A stretch of DNA of 64,000 bases from Rodentibacter genomosp. 1 (GTDB taxonomy: Bacteria; Pseudomonadota; Gammaproteobacteria; Enterobacterales; Pasteurellaceae): positions 85,780-149,779 of the forward strand of contig NZ_MLHN01000002.1 in assembly GCF_001999285.1 (NCBI RefSeq), written 5' to 3'. The translations under genes and the position numbers were made by a program. Positions 40,923 to 52,221 of this stretch are shown here, one piece after another. The notes under the pieces were generated by a model, which was not told the origin of the DNA, did not search any database, and was given only the letters and a program-made list of their open reading frames with translations. Positions within the stretch are counted from its first letter, which is position 1. Each line of letters starts with the position of its first letter.

Positions 40923-41118
40923 CATTTAATTTGTCGAAGTATTTTGTTCTTCACAATGCAAATGAGGACTTTCCTTTAGAAAATAAAATTTTCTCTCAAA
41001 CAAATGTGGTTGATTATTTCAATCTTACTTTTCTTCCCCTCTGAATTTTTTATTTCAGATTATGTTTGCAAGCATTTTTTCCTGAAAAAGCATAATCATT
41101 GTTAAATTATTCTTAAAT

Positions 41119-41147
41119 TTGACTTTTTAGAAAAAAATAATTATAGT
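41119..41147 (+). promoter_or_regulatory. Promoter upstream of the SemiSWEET gene
   Basis: TTGACT and TATAGT are separated by 17 bases, a near-consensus sigma-70 promoter, about 50 bases upstream of the ATG. It shows the broken gene still has a good promoter. The rest of the gap from 40923 holds no gene. Confidence 0.6.
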
Positions 41148-41197
41148 TATATTTATATTTTCAACTCAAAGTAAAAAATGTAAATGAAGGAGGAAAA

Positions 41198-41458
41198 ATG
41201 ACAAATCAACGTTTTATTACAATTTTGGGCTGGATTGCTACCTTCACCGCAGTTTGTATGTACGTTTCTTACTTAGAACAAATAAACTTAAATCTTTCAG
41301 GGCAAAAAGGTGGTATTCTATAACCCTTAGCAACGGTGGTGAATTGTAGTCTATGGGTTGCCTACGGACTATTTAAACAAAAACGAGATTTACCCGTAGC
41401 TCTAGCAAATACTCCTGGCGTCATACTAGGTTTAATCGCTTTTTTCACTGCTCTCTAG
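41198..41458 (+). pseudogene. SemiSWEET sugar transporter, interrupted by a stop codon
   Basis: The 87-codon frame starts MTNQRFITILGWIATFTAVCMYVSYL behind AGGAGG and ends GLIAFFTAL, matching the three-helix SemiSWEET (MtN3/saliva) family. Codon 42 is TAA where the family normally has Gln (GG(I/P)xQPL), so one C-to-T change of CAA explains it. The PQ-loop Pro in YLPQI is also replaced by Glu (YLEQI). Functional SemiSWEETs move sugars as dimers. Because the second half stays in frame and conserved, inactivation is recent, or the sequence has an error. Confidence 0.82.
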
Positions 41459-41477
41459 TTAAAAATTTAATGAGAAA

Positions 41478-41510
41478 AACGACCGCACTTTTGCGGTCTT
41501 TGTTTTTTTG
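41478..41510 (+). terminator. Terminator after SemiSWEET remnant (uptake signal)
   Basis: GACCGCACTTTTGCGGTC forms a stem followed by a T run, with the ACCGCACTT uptake core in one arm. Confidence 0.8.
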
Positions 41511-41595
41511 CATACAATCATTAAAATAATTCATAAATTTATTGAAAATAATGAGTTTGCATAATAATAAGAAATACCCCATTCTATCTTCGTTC

Positions 41596-41611
41596 AGACG
41601 TTTAGCCGTCT
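41596..41611 (+). promoter_or_regulatory. Tandem MetJ boxes upstream of metE
   Basis: AGACGTTT followed directly by AGCCGTCT are two adjacent 8-bp words close to the MetJ consensus AGACGTCT. They lie 35-50 bases upstream of the metE start, so methionine repression through MetJ is expected. Confidence 0.75.
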
Positions 41612-41645
41612 AAATTATCCACAACATATAGATGAGGAACTTATT

Positions 41646-43922
41646 ATGACAACATTTCATTTATCCGGTTTTCCACGTGTAGGTGCAAAACGTGAACTTA
41701 AATTTGCACAAGAACGTTATTGGCGTGGCGAAATTTCCGAGCAAGATTTATTGGATATAGCTAAGAAACTCCGAGAAATTAGCTGGAAACACCAAACGGA
41801 GGCAAATGCGGATTATGTCGCCGTGGCAGACTTTACTTTCTATGATCACATTCTGGATTTACAAGTGGCAACAGGTTCTATTCCTGCCCGTTTCGGATTT
41901 GACAGCCAACATTTAACCCTCGATCAGTATTTCCAACTGGCACGTGGTAATAAAGATCAATTTGCTATTGAAATGACAAAATGGTTTGATACCAACTATC
42001 ACTATCTTGTGCCGGAATTCCATGCCGATACTGAATTTAAAGCCAATTCTTCCCATTATGTAGAACAAATTCGTGAGGCCAAAGCGCTTGGATTAAATGC
42101 AAAACCAACTATTGTCGGGCCATTAACCTTCTTATGGCTAGCTAAAGAAAAAGGTGCAGCATTTAATCGCTTTGATTTACTTCCGAAACTTCTTCCGGTT
42201 TATGTAGAAATCCTCAATGCTCTAGCGGCAGAAGGGGTAGAATATATTCAAATTGATGAACCGGCGTTAACCATTGATTTACCATCAGAGTGGATTGCTG
42301 CGTACAAAGAAGTTTATTCAACATTAACCACACAAGTAAAAGCAAAATTATTATTAGCCACTTATTTTGGTTCTGTGGCAGAACACGCCAATTTATTAAA
42401 ATCTTTGCCTGTTGCAGGTTTACACATTGATTTAGTGCGTGCCCCTGAACAACTTTCTGCTTTTGCTGATTATGACAAAATTTTGTCTGTCGGTATCATT
42501 GATGGTCGTAACATTTGGCGTGCAAATTTAAGCCAAGTTTTAGATGTTGTGGAACCGTTAAAAGCGAAATTAGGTGATCGTTTATGGATTGCACCAAGTT
42601 GTTCCCTACTCCATACGCCTTATGATTTATCAATAGAAACCCAATTACAGGCAAACAAACCGGAACTTTATAGCTGGCTTGCTTTCTGTTTACAAAAAAT
42701 TCAAGAATTAGGAGTCATTAAGACCGCACTTGAGCAAGGTCGCCAAGCTGTTCAATCAGAAATTGATGCAAGCCAAGCGGCATTTGATGCTCGAGCTAAT
42801 TCAAAAACGATTCATCGTCCTGAAGTGGCTTCACGCTTGGCAAATTTGCCAAAAGATGCCGATCAACGCAAATCACCGTTTGCGGAAAGAATTAAATTAC
42901 AAAATGCGTGGTTAAATTTGCCACTACTCCCGACTACTACCATAGGATCTTTTCCACAAACTAAGGAAATCCGCTTAGCCCGTGCTGCCTTTAAAAAAGG
43001 TGAGTTAAGTTTGACGGATTACGAAACAGCAATGAAAAAAGAAATTGAATTGGTCGTGCGTGAACAAGAAAAATTAGATTTGGATGTATTGGTTCACGGC
43101 GAGGCTGAACGTAATGATATGGTAGAATACTTTGGCGAACTATTAGAGGGCTTTGCCTTCACTCAATTCGGCTGGGTGCAAAGTTATGGATCACGTTGTG
43201 TCAAACCGCCGGTGATTTACGGTGATGTCGTTCGTCCTGAACCAATGACAGTACGTTGGTCTCAATATGCCCAAAGCCTCACCCCAAAAGTGATGAAAGG
43301 TATGCTCACAGGCCCCGTTACCATTTTACAATGGTCGTTTGTACGTAATGATATTCCACGTTCAACGGTATGTAAGCAAATTGCGGTGGCGCTTTCCGAC
43401 GAGGTATTGGATTTAGAAAAAGCCGGCATTAAAGTCATTCAAATTGACGAACCGGCAATTCGCGAAGGTTTACCGCTCAAACGTGCTGATTGGGATAGCT
43501 ATTTACAATGGGCGGGAGAAGCCTTTCGTTTAAGTTCAATGGGTTGTCAAGATGATACTCAAATACACACTCATATGTGCTACTCCGAGTTTAACGACAT
43601 TTTACCGGCAATTGCCGCTTTAGATGCCGATGTGATCACCATTGAAACATCCCGTTCTGATATGGAACTTCTTGCTGCTTTTGCGGATTTTAAATATCCA
43701 AATGACATCGGCCCCGGTGTGTATGATATTCATAGCCCACGTGTTCCAACAGAGGCTGAAGTCGAACATTTGTTACGTAAAGCACTGCAAGTCGTGCCAA
43801 AAGAACGTTTATGGGTGAACCCAGATTGCGGTTTAAAAACCCGAGGCTGGAAAGAAACCATTGAGCAATTAAATGTAATGGTGAATGTAACGAAAAAATT
43901 ACGTTCAGAACTGTCCCAGTAA
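41646..43922 (+). CDS. metE: Cobalamin-independent methionine synthase
   Basis: A 758-aa enzyme that transfers the methyl group of 5-methyltetrahydropteroyltriglutamate to homocysteine. Two related barrels are present: N-terminal (about 1-370) and the catalytic C-terminal (about 420-758). The zinc ligands are His and Cys in [12 protein letters not shown], a Glu, and Cys in [12 protein letters not shown]. It is a single gene behind MetJ boxes, with a hairpin terminator after it. Confidence 0.97.
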   Translation: MTTFHLSGFPRVGAKRELKFAQERYWRGEISEQDLLDIAKKLREISWKHQTEANADYVAVADFTFYDHILDLQVATGSIPARFGFDSQHLTLDQYFQLARGNKDQFAIEMTKWFDTNYHYLVPEFHADTEFKANSSHYVEQIREAKALGLNAKPTIVGPLTFLWLAKEKGAAFNRFDLLPKLLPVYVEILNALAAEGVEYIQIDEPALTIDLPSEWIAAYKEVYSTLTTQVKAKLLLATYFGSVAEHANLLKSLPVAGLHIDLVRAPEQLSAFADYDKILSVGIIDGRNIWRANLSQVLDVVEPLKAKLGDRLWIAPSCSLLHTPYDLSIETQLQANKPELYSWLAFCLQKIQELGVIKTALEQGRQAVQSEIDASQAAFDARANSKTIHRPEVASRLANLPKDADQRKSPFAERIKLQNAWLNLPLLPTTTIGSFPQTKEIRLARAAFKKGELSLTDYETAMKKEIELVVREQEKLDLDVLVHGEAERNDMVEYFGELLEGFAFTQFGWVQSYGSRCVKPPVIYGDVVRPEPMTVRWSQYAQSLTPKVMKGMLTGPVTILQWSFVRNDIPRSTVCKQIAVALSDEVLDLEKAGIKVIQIDEPAIREGLPLKRADWDSYLQWAGEAFRLSSMGCQDDTQIHTHMCYSEFNDILPAIAALDADVITIETSRSDMELLAAFADFKYPNDIGPGVYDIHSPRVPTEAEVEHLLRKALQVVPKERLWVNPDCGLKTRGWKETIEQLNVMVNVTKKLRSELSQ

Positions 43923-43927
43923 AACGA

Positions 43928-43965
43928 CAAAAAGCTGAATTTTGAAAAGATTCAGCTTTTTTATA
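43928..43965 (+). terminator. Terminator of metE
   Basis: AAAAGCTGAAT and ATTCAGCTTTTTT form an 11-bp stem with a T run, starting about 8 bases past the stop. Confidence 0.85.
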
Positions 43966-44089
43966 AACTCATTAATTTTCTTCAAAAGAAATTACTTTAC
44001 TTTTTTCCATTTAGGCTCTAGTCATTTTTGTAAAAAATGAAAAGCAAAGGGCTTTTAGATGATAAACGTGGTAAGTTTGTAGAAACTCA

Positions 44090-44835
44090 ACTCCAATCTG
44101 ACAGTCCCCATTCAAAATTACAGTGTCTGTCAGATTAATTTGAGCTTAAATTCTTTTCTACCCCAATACGTTTTCCATCAAGCAATGTTTCCATCGGTAT
44201 TCCTCCTCAAGCACATTTCTCCATGATGGGTTTGATACCGATTATATAGACTAACCATTCATCTAAATCAGCTTGCAATGTACTCAACACCCTATAGATT
44301 TTCTTGAGAAAGGCAACTTAGTAAAATTTTTGTACAATCGTCTTATGAAAGCGCTCACAAATATGGTTAGTTTATGGTTTTACTATGTTCAATATCATTA
44401 TTGCTAAATAAAACTCATTATGATGTTCTACCTTACCGCAGTATTCGCTGTCATCATCCTATAAAGTTTTGCAATTTGCTATAAGTATCAATAAGAGTTT
44501 GTTGGTAAATTCTCCCCCCTTTGAGATGACCAACATAGAATGTATCTTATGAGCTCAAATACCCTGGATGTGCAGTTTCGATTTCACCATAAGCTATCTT
44601 GTCTTCTTTTTTACGTTCTAAGGATTGCCCAATCTAAAAAATTATGTTGATAAAGCCACTGATGAAGGGTAAGGCTTCATCCTCAGTGAAGTACACTACA
44701 AGCATCGATTTTGATTAAGTCAGGCTTCAATTTCGCCTTATTTGTTTAGATTGAATTTGGACTCTCATATTCTAAACGGGAAACGCTCACCTTTATATTG
44801 CGATTTGTCAGTTCAAGTCTGATTTTCTACAAATA
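44090..44835 (-). mobile_element. Decayed IS481-family insertion sequence
   Basis: Minus-strand translation in several frames gives IS481-family transposase pieces in order. First comes EIETAHPGYL then TFYVGHLKGG then RIYQQTLIDTYSK, next EYCGKVEHHNEFYLAI, ICERFHKTIVQKFY and LQADLDEWLVY, and finally METLLDGKRIWVEKNL before the end. These follow the known domain order, but many stops and frameshifts intervene. The right end (44765-44830) and left end (44090-44150) match pieces at 8.9-9.03 kb. The element has no function left. It lies between metE and the moa genes. Confidence 0.82.
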
Positions 44836-44907
44836 AAGGCGGAATTATTCCGCCTTTTTGTTAAAAAGAAAAATCAAAACAGCTACCAATAAGCCACTAA
44901 GTAAAAA

Positions 44908-45363
44908 TTACGTCCATTTGCTTAATGCTTTCTCGTCCGATTTTCTCGCCTCAATCCAACGTTCACCTGCGTTTGTTTGTTCCTTTTTCCAAAATGGGGC
45001 TTTTGACTTGAGATAGTCCATAATAAATTCATTCGCCCGATAAGCCTCACCACGGTGTGCGGCACTGACCCCAACTAATACAATTTCATCACCGGTATGC
45101 AACAACCCCACCCGATGAATAACTGATACGCGTTGAATCTCCCAACGTTGCATGGCCTCAGCTACAATTTCATGAAGGGCTTTTTCTGTCATTGCCGGAT
45201 AATGCTCTAAATAAAGGCTAGAAACATTATCACCTAAATTGAGATCGCGGACTTTCCCTACAAAAATAACAGAAGCACCAACAGAATGTGATTCAGAAAG
45301 CCATTGATAAATCGCATTTTGATCAAACCGCTCTTTTTGCACAGAAATATGAATATTATTCAT
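44908..45363 (-). CDS. moaE: Molybdopterin synthase catalytic subunit
   Basis: A 151-aa MoaE, which inserts sulfur carried by MoaD into cyclic pyranopterin monophosphate. Hallmarks are ASVIFVGKVRDLNLGDNV, LYLEHYPAMTEKAL, IHRVGLLHTGDEIVLVGVSAAHRGEA and the active-site KAPFWKKE. It is the last gene of moaA-moaC-moaD-moaE and starts one base after moaD. Confidence 0.95.
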   Translation of the reverse strand: MNNIHISVQKERFDQNAIYQWLSESHSVGASVIFVGKVRDLNLGDNVSSLYLEHYPAMTEKALHEIVAEAMQRWEIQRVSVIHRVGLLHTGDEIVLVGVSAAHRGEAYRANEFIMDYLKSKAPFWKKEQTNAGERWIEARKSDEKALSKWT

Positions 45364-45364
45364 A

Positions 45365-45610
45365 TCATCCCCCTGTTACCGGTGGAAAAAACGCAATTTC
45401 ATCACCGGATTTTAGCTTACTTTCAAGAGGCATAAGCGTTTGATTAATTGCCACAAGCGTTTTCCCCTTTTCTAATGCTAATGCCCATTTATCTCCCCTT
45501 TGGCTTAGGTGGGTACGTAACGCCTCAGCGGTGTGAAATTCACCTTCGACTTGAATCTCATCTATGCCAATGAGTTCCCGAGTTTGCGCAAAAAATAATA
45601 CTTTTAACAT
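45365..45610 (-). CDS. moaD: Molybdopterin synthase sulfur-carrier subunit
   Basis: An 81-aa ubiquitin-fold sulfur carrier ending in the required Gly-Gly (FFPPVTGG), which is thiocarboxylated by MoeB and delivers sulfur to MoaE. The start lies right after the moaC stop. No defect is seen. Confidence 0.94.
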   Translation of the reverse strand: MLKVLFFAQTRELIGIDEIQVEGEFHTAEALRTHLSQRGDKWALALEKGKTLVAINQTLMPLESKLKSGDEIAFFPPVTGG

Positions 45611-46090
45611 CTATCCCTCCGATAAAAAATGACCTGATTTTCCACCGCTCTTTTCAAGTAATCGAACCGGTCCAATCACGATATCTTTTTGTACCGCTTT
45701 ACACATATCATAAATCGTTAAGGCTGCGACACTTGCTGCGGTTAATGCCTCCATTTCGACGCCGGTTTTAGCGGTAAGTTTACAAAGAGATTCAATGCGA
45801 ACCTGATTCGTTTCAACCATAGGCACAAGAGTCACTTCCACTTTAGAAAGCAATAACGGGTGGCACAAAGGAATCAGTTCCCAAGTCCGTTTTGCCGCTT
45901 GAATACCGGCAATCCTTGCTGTGGCAAATACATCTCCTTTATGATGTTGACCATTTAAAATCATAGATAATGTTTCTTGTGACATAGTTACTATGGCTTC
46001 AGCACGTGCTTCGCGTACTGTTTCAATTTTACCTGATACGTCCACCATATTGGCTTCGCCTTGGCTGTTAATATGAGTAAATGTTGTCAT
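45611..46090 (-). CDS. moaC: Cyclic pyranopterin monophosphate synthase
   Basis: A 159-aa MoaC that, after MoaA, forms cPMP from the GTP-derived intermediate. Conserved elements are the [29 protein letters not shown] segment, [28 protein letters not shown] near residues 105-133, and the C-terminal KSGGKSGHF. moaB is absent from this cluster, as moaB is dispensable or replaced by mogA in many species. Confidence 0.96.
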   Translation of the reverse strand: MTTFTHINSQGEANMVDVSGKIETVREARAEAIVTMSQETLSMILNGQHHKGDVFATARIAGIQAAKRTWELIPLCHPLLLSKVEVTLVPMVETNQVRIESLCKLTAKTGVEMEALTAASVAALTIYDMCKAVQKDIVIGPVRLLEKSGGKSGHFLSEG

Positions 46091-46129
46091 AATTTAAAAG
46101 TGCGGTTAATTTTGAAAAAATTTTTATTA

Positions 46130-47143
46130 TTAGCCACCAATAGAGGCAAGATGATTACGAATACCGCTGTCGCCTTGGTGTAAATAATGATGTTCACGTT
46201 TACCCTGTAGAGCGGTAAAAATTCTGGCTTGTAAAAGTAATTGCTGTTCGTCTGATTGCAATAAATCACGCAATTCAATCCCTTCTTCACCAAATAAACA
46301 AAGATGTAATTTTCCTTTTGCAGAGACCCTTAAACGATTACAACTTGCACAAAAGTTTTTTTCATAAGGCATAATCAAGCCAATTTCCCCCATATAATCA
46401 GGGTGTTTAAACACTTTTGCCGGCCCATCTGTTAGCGAGTTTTGCTGCAATTCCCAGCCTTCAGCAAGGAGTTTATCGGCTAGAACTTTACCTGAAAGAT
46501 GATGTCGCTGAAAAAAAGAATTCATTTCACCGGTTTGCATAAGTTCAATAAAACGCATTTGAATCGGACGATTTTTCACCCAAGTCAAAAACCGGTTAAA
46601 TTCACTATCATTTAGCTGTTTCATTAACACGGAATTAACTTTAACTTTTTGGTAACCTACTTCAAATGCCTGTTCAATACCACGCATTACCTCATCAAAT
46701 TTGTTTATTCCTGTAATTTGATGAAACATTTTTGGATCGAGACTATCAACACTGACATTAATGGAACTAATACCGGAATCTTTCCATGCTTTCACATCTT
46801 TCGCCATACGATAACCATTTGTCGTTAATGCGACTTGGCGAATCCCTTCAATTTGTGTAATCTGTTCTGCAATCGCAAGGAAATCTTTTCGCAAGGTAGG
46901 TTCGCCACCGGTTAAACGGATTTTTTCTGTTCCCATATTGGCAAAGGCTTGTGCAACACGTGTAATTTCACTTAAGGTAAGAAAATGAGGCTGATTTGCT
47001 TCAGGCTGATAGCCATTCGGTAAACAATAATTACAACGGAAATTGCATTGATCGGTAATCGATAGACGCAGATAATAATAGGTACGCTGAAACGCATCAA
47101 TTAGACGTGCGTCTCCCACGTTTTTAATGGGAATAGATTGCAT
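46130..47143 (-). CDS. moaA: GTP 3',8-cyclase (radical SAM)
   Basis: A 337-aa radical SAM enzyme that opens molybdenum-cofactor synthesis. The N-terminal cluster motif is CNFRCNYC near residue 34. The C-terminal second cluster is [18 protein letters not shown] near residue 265. The C terminus ends Gly-Gly, as required for activity. It heads the moa cluster, behind a structured leader of about 180 bases that may be a Moco-sensing RNA. Confidence 0.96.
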   Translation of the reverse strand: MQSIPIKNVGDARLIDAFQRTYYYLRLSITDQCNFRCNYCLPNGYQPEANQPHFLTLSEITRVAQAFANMGTEKIRLTGGEPTLRKDFLAIAEQITQIEGIRQVALTTNGYRMAKDVKAWKDSGISSINVSVDSLDPKMFHQITGINKFDEVMRGIEQAFEVGYQKVKVNSVLMKQLNDSEFNRFLTWVKNRPIQMRFIELMQTGEMNSFFQRHHLSGKVLADKLLAEGWELQQNSLTDGPAKVFKHPDYMGEIGLIMPYEKNFCASCNRLRVSAKGKLHLCLFGEEGIELRDLLQSDEQQLLLQARIFTALQGKREHHYLHQGDSGIRNHLASIGG

Positions 47144-47154
47144 GAGACACCTTT

Positions 47155-47330
47155 CTAAAATGGAGAGGATAAGCCGTTTCCAACGTATCCCTGAATAACT
47201 TATATCGTTATTGGCATTGCCGTCATATTCCGATAAGGGAACTTAGACTAAACAAGCTCGGAGTTATGCGATAAAACTTGTTGGCATTTTAAAAGATTCC
47301 AACGAATCAATGCAATGAGATCCTCTGAAT
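47155..47330 (-). promoter_or_regulatory. Structured moaA leader, candidate Moco riboswitch
   Basis: The minus-strand leader of moaA holds several hairpins. GGATA-CGTT-GGA-AACG-GCT-TATCC style arms lie at 47167-47190, ATAAC/GTTAT at 47195-47211, and TCCGA/TCGGA arms span about 47240-47270. H. influenzae and many gamma-proteobacteria carry the Moco RNA motif at this place. The match here is by position and folding, not by a consensus search. Confidence 0.5.
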
Positions 47331-47491
47331 TTGATTATCAATCCGGTCAATTATTTAAAATTGATTATATAAAAATATATACAATGATTTGCCAACCAAC
47401 CCGTTTTAGGTAGAAAAAGAAAATTTTATTGATCATGTTTGAAGAAGTCACCGCACTATTCTAAAAATAGAAAGTGCGGTCAATATTGACG
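47331..47491. other. Gap with an uptake-signal inverted pair
   Basis: No gene is visible. ACCGCACTATT and AATAGAAAGTGCGGT near 47450-47482 form an imperfect stem just beyond the 3' end of thiI, a likely terminator for that minus-strand gene. Confidence 0.5.
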
Positions 47492-48943
47492 CTATTTTTT
47501 CGCAAACACACGAACATTTGAGAAGCCGTTTTCTTTTAAATATAGGGCTTGTAGTTTACTCATCACGCCACGCTCACAATACAATGCATAATTTTTGCTT
47601 TGATCCAGCGAACCAAACTGAGAGGAAAGTTTATAGAATGGCATTAGTATGACTTCGTGACTATCTGATTTAAAGGGCTTTTCATCCGTTTCTTCCGGAC
47701 TACGAATATCTAAAATAATATCCTTTTCGTCCAAAATCGAAATGGCGTCCACAGCGATGACTTCTTTTTCTGTATCTTCCGCAATTTGACGAATATCTAA
47801 ATACTGCGCATTTTGCACCGCACTTTCTAAAATCTCAAAATCAAAATGCCCTTCTTCCGCCACAATATTGTCACGCACAGCTTTGATCGTTGGATTTTTA
47901 GAAATCACTCCACAAAATTCCGGCATTGACTTCGCAATATCATCTGTGCCGATTTCTTTTGCCATGGCGATAATTTGTTCCTTATCATGAGTGATAAGGG
48001 GACGTAAAACCAAGGCCTCAGCAGCTTCATCAATTAATCTTAAATTGGTTAAGGTTTGACTGGAAACCTGCCCTAATGCCTCACCTGTCACAATGGCTTC
48101 AATATTAAAGCGAGCGGCGACTTTACTTGCTGCACGAACCATCATACGTTTCAACACAACGCCCATTTGCCCGTTGTCCACTTTTTCTAAAATCTCACCG
48201 ACAACCCCTTCAAAATTAATAGCGATGAAACGTACTTTATGGGATGAGCCATAACGTTGCCAAATATGATATGCCATTTGTTTAACGCCAATTTCATGCG
48301 CCGCACCACCAAGATTAAAGAAACAGTAATGAACACGTGAACCTCGGCGAATTAACATATAACTCGATACGCCGGAATCAAACCCACCGGAAATTAAAGA
48401 AAGCACATCTTCTTGTGTACCAATCGGATAACCCCCAATGCCGGCATGACGTTTTTTTACTAACATCATTTTGTCATCTTCAATATCAATACGTACCGTA
48501 ACATCAGGATTTTTTAACCGCACTTTAGCGCTTTCAATGTGTTGATTTAAACCGCCACCGATATAACGCTCCGCTTCAATTGAACTAAATGTATGTTTTC
48601 CTTTGCGTTTTACACGCACACAAAAGGTTTTGTTTTGAAGTTGTGATTCCAAATCCTCAAGGGTTAATTCAAAAATATGGTGCAAATCGGTAAAAGGTTT
48701 TTCTTCCACTTCCAAAAAATGGTGAATACCGGGGATACGTTGTAACAAGGTTATCAGTGCCTCACGATTTTCTTCATTTTTTGACCGCACTTCAATGTAG
48801 TCCCAATGACGTACCACGGCGGTTTCTTCATCATATTTCTGCAGAATATTACGAATATTACTGGTCAGAATTTTGGCGAAACGTTTACGTACAGTTTCGC
48901 TTTTAATCATAATTTCAGGGAAAAGTTTAACGATAAATTTCAT
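47492..48943 (-). CDS. thiI: tRNA 4-thiouridine sulfurtransferase
   Basis: A 483-aa ThiI that thiolates uridine 8 of tRNA and feeds sulfur to thiazole synthesis. Domains in order are a ferredoxin-like N terminus, THUMP (about 60-165), the PP-loop ATPase with [14 protein letters not shown] near residue 185, and a C-terminal rhodanese domain (about 400-483). The persulfide Cys is in [10 protein letters not shown] near residue 457, and the second Cys is in FCGVISKNP near 345. It is divergent from xseB. Confidence 0.95.
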   Translation of the reverse strand: MKFIVKLFPEIMIKSETVRKRFAKILTSNIRNILQKYDEETAVVRHWDYIEVRSKNEENREALITLLQRIPGIHHFLEVEEKPFTDLHHIFELTLEDLESQLQNKTFCVRVKRKGKHTFSSIEAERYIGGGLNQHIESAKVRLKNPDVTVRIDIEDDKMMLVKKRHAGIGGYPIGTQEDVLSLISGGFDSGVSSYMLIRRGSRVHYCFFNLGGAAHEIGVKQMAYHIWQRYGSSHKVRFIAINFEGVVGEILEKVDNGQMGVVLKRMMVRAASKVAARFNIEAIVTGEALGQVSSQTLTNLRLIDEAAEALVLRPLITHDKEQIIAMAKEIGTDDIAKSMPEFCGVISKNPTIKAVRDNIVAEEGHFDFEILESAVQNAQYLDIRQIAEDTEKEVIAVDAISILDEKDIILDIRSPEETDEKPFKSDSHEVILMPFYKLSSQFGSLDQSKNYALYCERGVMSKLQALYLKENGFSNVRVFAKK

Positions 48944-49111
48944 AGACGTTGAGATTGATAAAAAATGGCGAGTATTTTACGCAAAGCAAGGGAAAAGTCC
49001 ATAAAACAAGAGAGCTATCTCATCAATGAGTCTTTTTTGAAATAAATTTTTAACATCCCATAAAATTACAGTACAATAGCCCTTATTTTCCCATAAAAAG
49101 GATGATTAAAA

Positions 49112-49351
49112 ATGGCCCGCAAACCCGCTTCCTCGCAAGACTTTGAAACCACACTAGCACAACTAGAAAGTATTGTCTCTCGTTTAGAAAGTGGTGAATT
49201 GCCTTTAGAGGAATCACTTAAAGAATTTGAACAAGGTGTCAAATTAGCCCAGCTAGGGCAAGAGCGTTTACAACAGGCAGAACAGCGCATTCAAATTCTT
49301 TTACAAAAAAATGAGCATGCCCCCTTAAGCGATTATGAGGGAAACCAATAA
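49112..49351 (+). CDS. xseB: Exodeoxyribonuclease VII small subunit
   Basis: A 79-aa helical hairpin subunit that coats XseA in exonuclease VII. The sequence [20 protein letters not shown] followed by [19 protein letters not shown] is diagnostic. It is first in the xseB-ispA-dxs group, with one base before ispA. Confidence 0.95.
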   Translation: MARKPASSQDFETTLAQLESIVSRLESGELPLEESLKEFEQGVKLAQLGQERLQQAEQRIQILLQKNEHAPLSDYEGNQ

Positions 49352-49352
49352 C

Positions 49353-50243
49353 ATGAGCCCATTTGCACAAGAACTGAAACAGGTTCAACAACGCATTAAC
49401 GCCTTTTTGGAAACACAGTTTGATGGTGTTGAAAATCATAATTCCCCCTTACTTGAGGCAATGAAATACGGCTTGTTACTGGGAGGAAAAAGGGTTCGCC
49501 CCTTTTTAGTTTATGCGACGGGTAAAATGCTCAAAGCAAATGAACAATCCTTAGATTATGCTGCTGCTGCCATTGAAGCGATTCACGCTTATTCCTTAAT
49601 CCATGATGATTTACCGGCAATGGATAATGATGATCTCCGCCGTGGGCATGCGACTTGCCATATCGCTTTTGATGAAGCAACAGCCATCCTTGCCGGTGAT
49701 GCATTACAAAGCCTAGCCTTTGATATTCTGACAAAAACACCCCATATTTCCTCAGAACAGAAACTTGCCTTAGTTCAGATTTTATCTCGTGCATCTGGTG
49801 TACAGGGCATGTGTTTAGGGCAAAGTTTAGATTTAATTTCAGAACACAAACAAATTAATTTACACAGGCTGGAATTAATCCATCGTAATAAAACCGGTGC
49901 TTTGCTTAAAGCCGCATTGAAACTTGGATTTATTTGCTCACCACATTTTGAAGACAAATCATTAGCGCAAACGCTAACCCGCTATGCAGATGCAATTGGA
50001 CTCGCCTTTCAAGTGCAAGACGATATTTTAGACATTGAAGGCGAATGTTCAGAAATCGGAAAACCGGTTGGCTCGGATTTAGATTTGGATAAAAGCACTT
50101 ATCCCAAATTACTTGGTTTAAACGGTGCGAAGCAAAAAGCTCAAGATTTATATCAAACCGCATTGAACGAATTGGAAAAAATTCCTTTTGATACAACCGC
50201 CCTTCAAGCTTTAGCGGAATTTATTATTACGAGAAAAAGTTAA
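49353..50243 (+). CDS. ispA: Farnesyl diphosphate synthase
   Basis: A 296-aa trans-prenyltransferase making farnesyl diphosphate from IPP and DMAPP. The first Asp-rich motif is LIHDDLPAMDNDDLRRG near residue 85 and the second is FQVQDDILDIEGE near 218. ATG 49353 is chosen because it follows the xseB stop by one base and gives the standard start MSPFAQEL; an earlier ATG at 49335 lies inside xseB. Confidence 0.96.
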   Translation: MSPFAQELKQVQQRINAFLETQFDGVENHNSPLLEAMKYGLLLGGKRVRPFLVYATGKMLKANEQSLDYAAAAIEAIHAYSLIHDDLPAMDNDDLRRGHATCHIAFDEATAILAGDALQSLAFDILTKTPHISSEQKLALVQILSRASGVQGMCLGQSLDLISEHKQINLHRLELIHRNKTGALLKAALKLGFICSPHFEDKSLAQTLTRYADAIGLAFQVQDDILDIEGECSEIGKPVGSDLDLDKSTYPKLLGLNGAKQKAQDLYQTALNELEKIPFDTTALQALAEFIITRKS

Positions 50244-50300
50244 TTGAGACCGTGTCACAAACTTGGAAAAAGTGCGGTTCAAAAATAACACATTTTGGGA

Positions 50301-52178
50301 ATGACTAACAATATGAACAACTACCCTCTTTTATCTTTAATTAATTCACCGGAAGATCTACGTCTTTTAAACAAAGAGCAACTACCACAACTTTGCCAAG
50401 AATTACGCAGTTATCTTTTAGCCTCCGTTAGTCAAACCAGCGGTCATTTGGCTTCAGGGTTAGGTACAGTGGAACTTACCGTTGCACTACATTATGTATA
50501 TAAAACGCCATTTGACCAACTTATTTGGGATGTGGGTCATCAGGCCTATCCCCATAAAATTCTCACCGGTCGGCGAGACCAAATGGCCACCATTCGCCAA
50601 AAAGGTGGTATTCATCCTTTTCCTTGGCGAGAAGAAAGTGAATTTGATGTATTAAGTGTAGGACATTCCTCCACATCAATTAGTGCAGGGCTTGGTGTGG
50701 CTGTCGCAGCAGAACGGGAGAACGCAGGACGTAAAACCGTATGTGTCATTGGCGACGGTGCGATCACCGCAGGTATGGCATTTGAGGCACTAAATCACGC
50801 AGGAGCATTGCACACGGATATGCTGGTTATTTTAAATGACAATGAAATGTCAATTTCAGAAAACGTAGGCGCATTAAATAACCATCTTGCACGTATTTTT
50901 TCCGGTTCGTTCTACTCCACTGTCCGTGATGGGAGTAAAAAAATTCTTGATAAAGTGCCAAGTGTCAAAAATTTTATGAAAAAAACCGAAGAACATATGA
51001 AAGGGGTAATGTTTTCACCGGAAAGCACATTGTTTGAGGAACTCGGATTTAACTATATTGGACCGGTAGATGGGCATAATATTGATGAATTAGTGGCAAC
51101 ATTAACTAATATGAGAAATTTAAAAGGGCCGCAATTTCTCCATATTAAAACTAAAAAAGGGAAAGGTTATGCGCCTGCAGAGAAAGATCCTATCGGTTTC
51201 CATGGTGTACCAAAATTTGATCCGACAAGCGGAAAATTGCCAAAATCAAATACTATCCCGACTTATTCCCAAATTTTCGGCGATTGGCTTTGTGAAATGG
51301 CAGAAAAGGACTCAAAACTGATAGGTATCACCCCTGCTATGCGTGAAGGTTCCGGTATGGTGGAATTTTCTCAGCGTTTCCCAGAACAATACTTTGATGT
51401 TGCTATTGCAGAGCAGCACGCAGTAACCTTTGCGGCAGGATTGGCGATTGCCGGTTATAAGCCGGTTGTTGCGATTTATTCCACCTTCTTACAACGAGCC
51501 TACGATCAACTCATCCACGATGTTGCGATTCAAAATCTTCCTGTACTCTTTGCCATTGACCGTGCCGGTATCGTGGGAGCGGACGGGCAGACTCACCAAG
51601 GAGCGTTTGATTTAAGTTTTATGCGCTGTATTCCCAATATGATTATTATGACCCCAAGTGATGAGAATGAATGCCGTCAAATGCTTTATACCGGCTACCA
51701 ATGTGGAAAACCTGCTGCTGTGCGTTATCCTCGTGGAAATGCAGTCGGGGGAGAATTACAGCCGCTCAGTATGTTACCTATTGGAAAAGCTCATTTAGTT
51801 CGAGAAGGGAAAAATATAGCCATTTTAAATTTTGGCACATTACTACCCGATGCCTTAAAAGCGGCAGAGAAACTCAATGCGACAGTCGTGAATATGCGTT
51901 TTGTCAAACCACTTGATGTAGAGATGATTAACATACTTGCACAAACCCATGAATATTTAGTGACGTTAGAAGAAAACGCAATACAAGGGGGGGCGGGTTC
52001 AGCCGTGGCTGAAGTATTAAATTTATCTGCAAAACCAACCGCACTTTTGCAAATTGGTTTACCGGATTATTTTATTCCACAAGGTACGCAGCGAGAAATG
52101 CAGCATGAATTACAATTGGATGCGGAGGGCATTGAAGCACAAATTCTTGCATTTACCAATAACAAAATATCAATCTAA
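50301..52178 (+). CDS. dxs: 1-deoxy-D-xylulose-5-phosphate synthase
   Basis: A 625-aa thiamine-diphosphate enzyme that starts the MEP isoprenoid pathway from pyruvate and glyceraldehyde 3-phosphate. The cofactor-binding motif [18 protein letters not shown]...NDN lies near residues 150-180, and the catalytic His region is [14 protein letters not shown]. The pyrimidine domain begins near residue 317. ATG 50301 gives the Haemophilus length; ATG 50313 is also possible. It lies close behind ispA, grouping two isoprenoid steps. Confidence 0.95.
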   Translation: MTNNMNNYPLLSLINSPEDLRLLNKEQLPQLCQELRSYLLASVSQTSGHLASGLGTVELTVALHYVYKTPFDQLIWDVGHQAYPHKILTGRRDQMATIRQKGGIHPFPWREESEFDVLSVGHSSTSISAGLGVAVAAERENAGRKTVCVIGDGAITAGMAFEALNHAGALHTDMLVILNDNEMSISENVGALNNHLARIFSGSFYSTVRDGSKKILDKVPSVKNFMKKTEEHMKGVMFSPESTLFEELGFNYIGPVDGHNIDELVATLTNMRNLKGPQFLHIKTKKGKGYAPAEKDPIGFHGVPKFDPTSGKLPKSNTIPTYSQIFGDWLCEMAEKDSKLIGITPAMREGSGMVEFSQRFPEQYFDVAIAEQHAVTFAAGLAIAGYKPVVAIYSTFLQRAYDQLIHDVAIQNLPVLFAIDRAGIVGADGQTHQGAFDLSFMRCIPNMIIMTPSDENECRQMLYTGYQCGKPAAVRYPRGNAVGGELQPLSMLPIGKAHLVREGKNIAILNFGTLLPDALKAAEKLNATVVNMRFVKPLDVEMINILAQTHEYLVTLEENAIQGGAGSAVAEVLNLSAKPTALLQIGLPDYFIPQGTQREMQHELQLDAEGIEAQILAFTNNKISI

Positions 52179-52221
52179 AAGAAAAAGCGCCGGATAAATC
52201 ATTTAGAAAAAACCGGTATTA

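Noticed and set aside
41101..41160. AT-rich stretch as a curved-DNA or mobile element end.
   Set aside because: It is explained by a normal promoter for the SemiSWEET gene.
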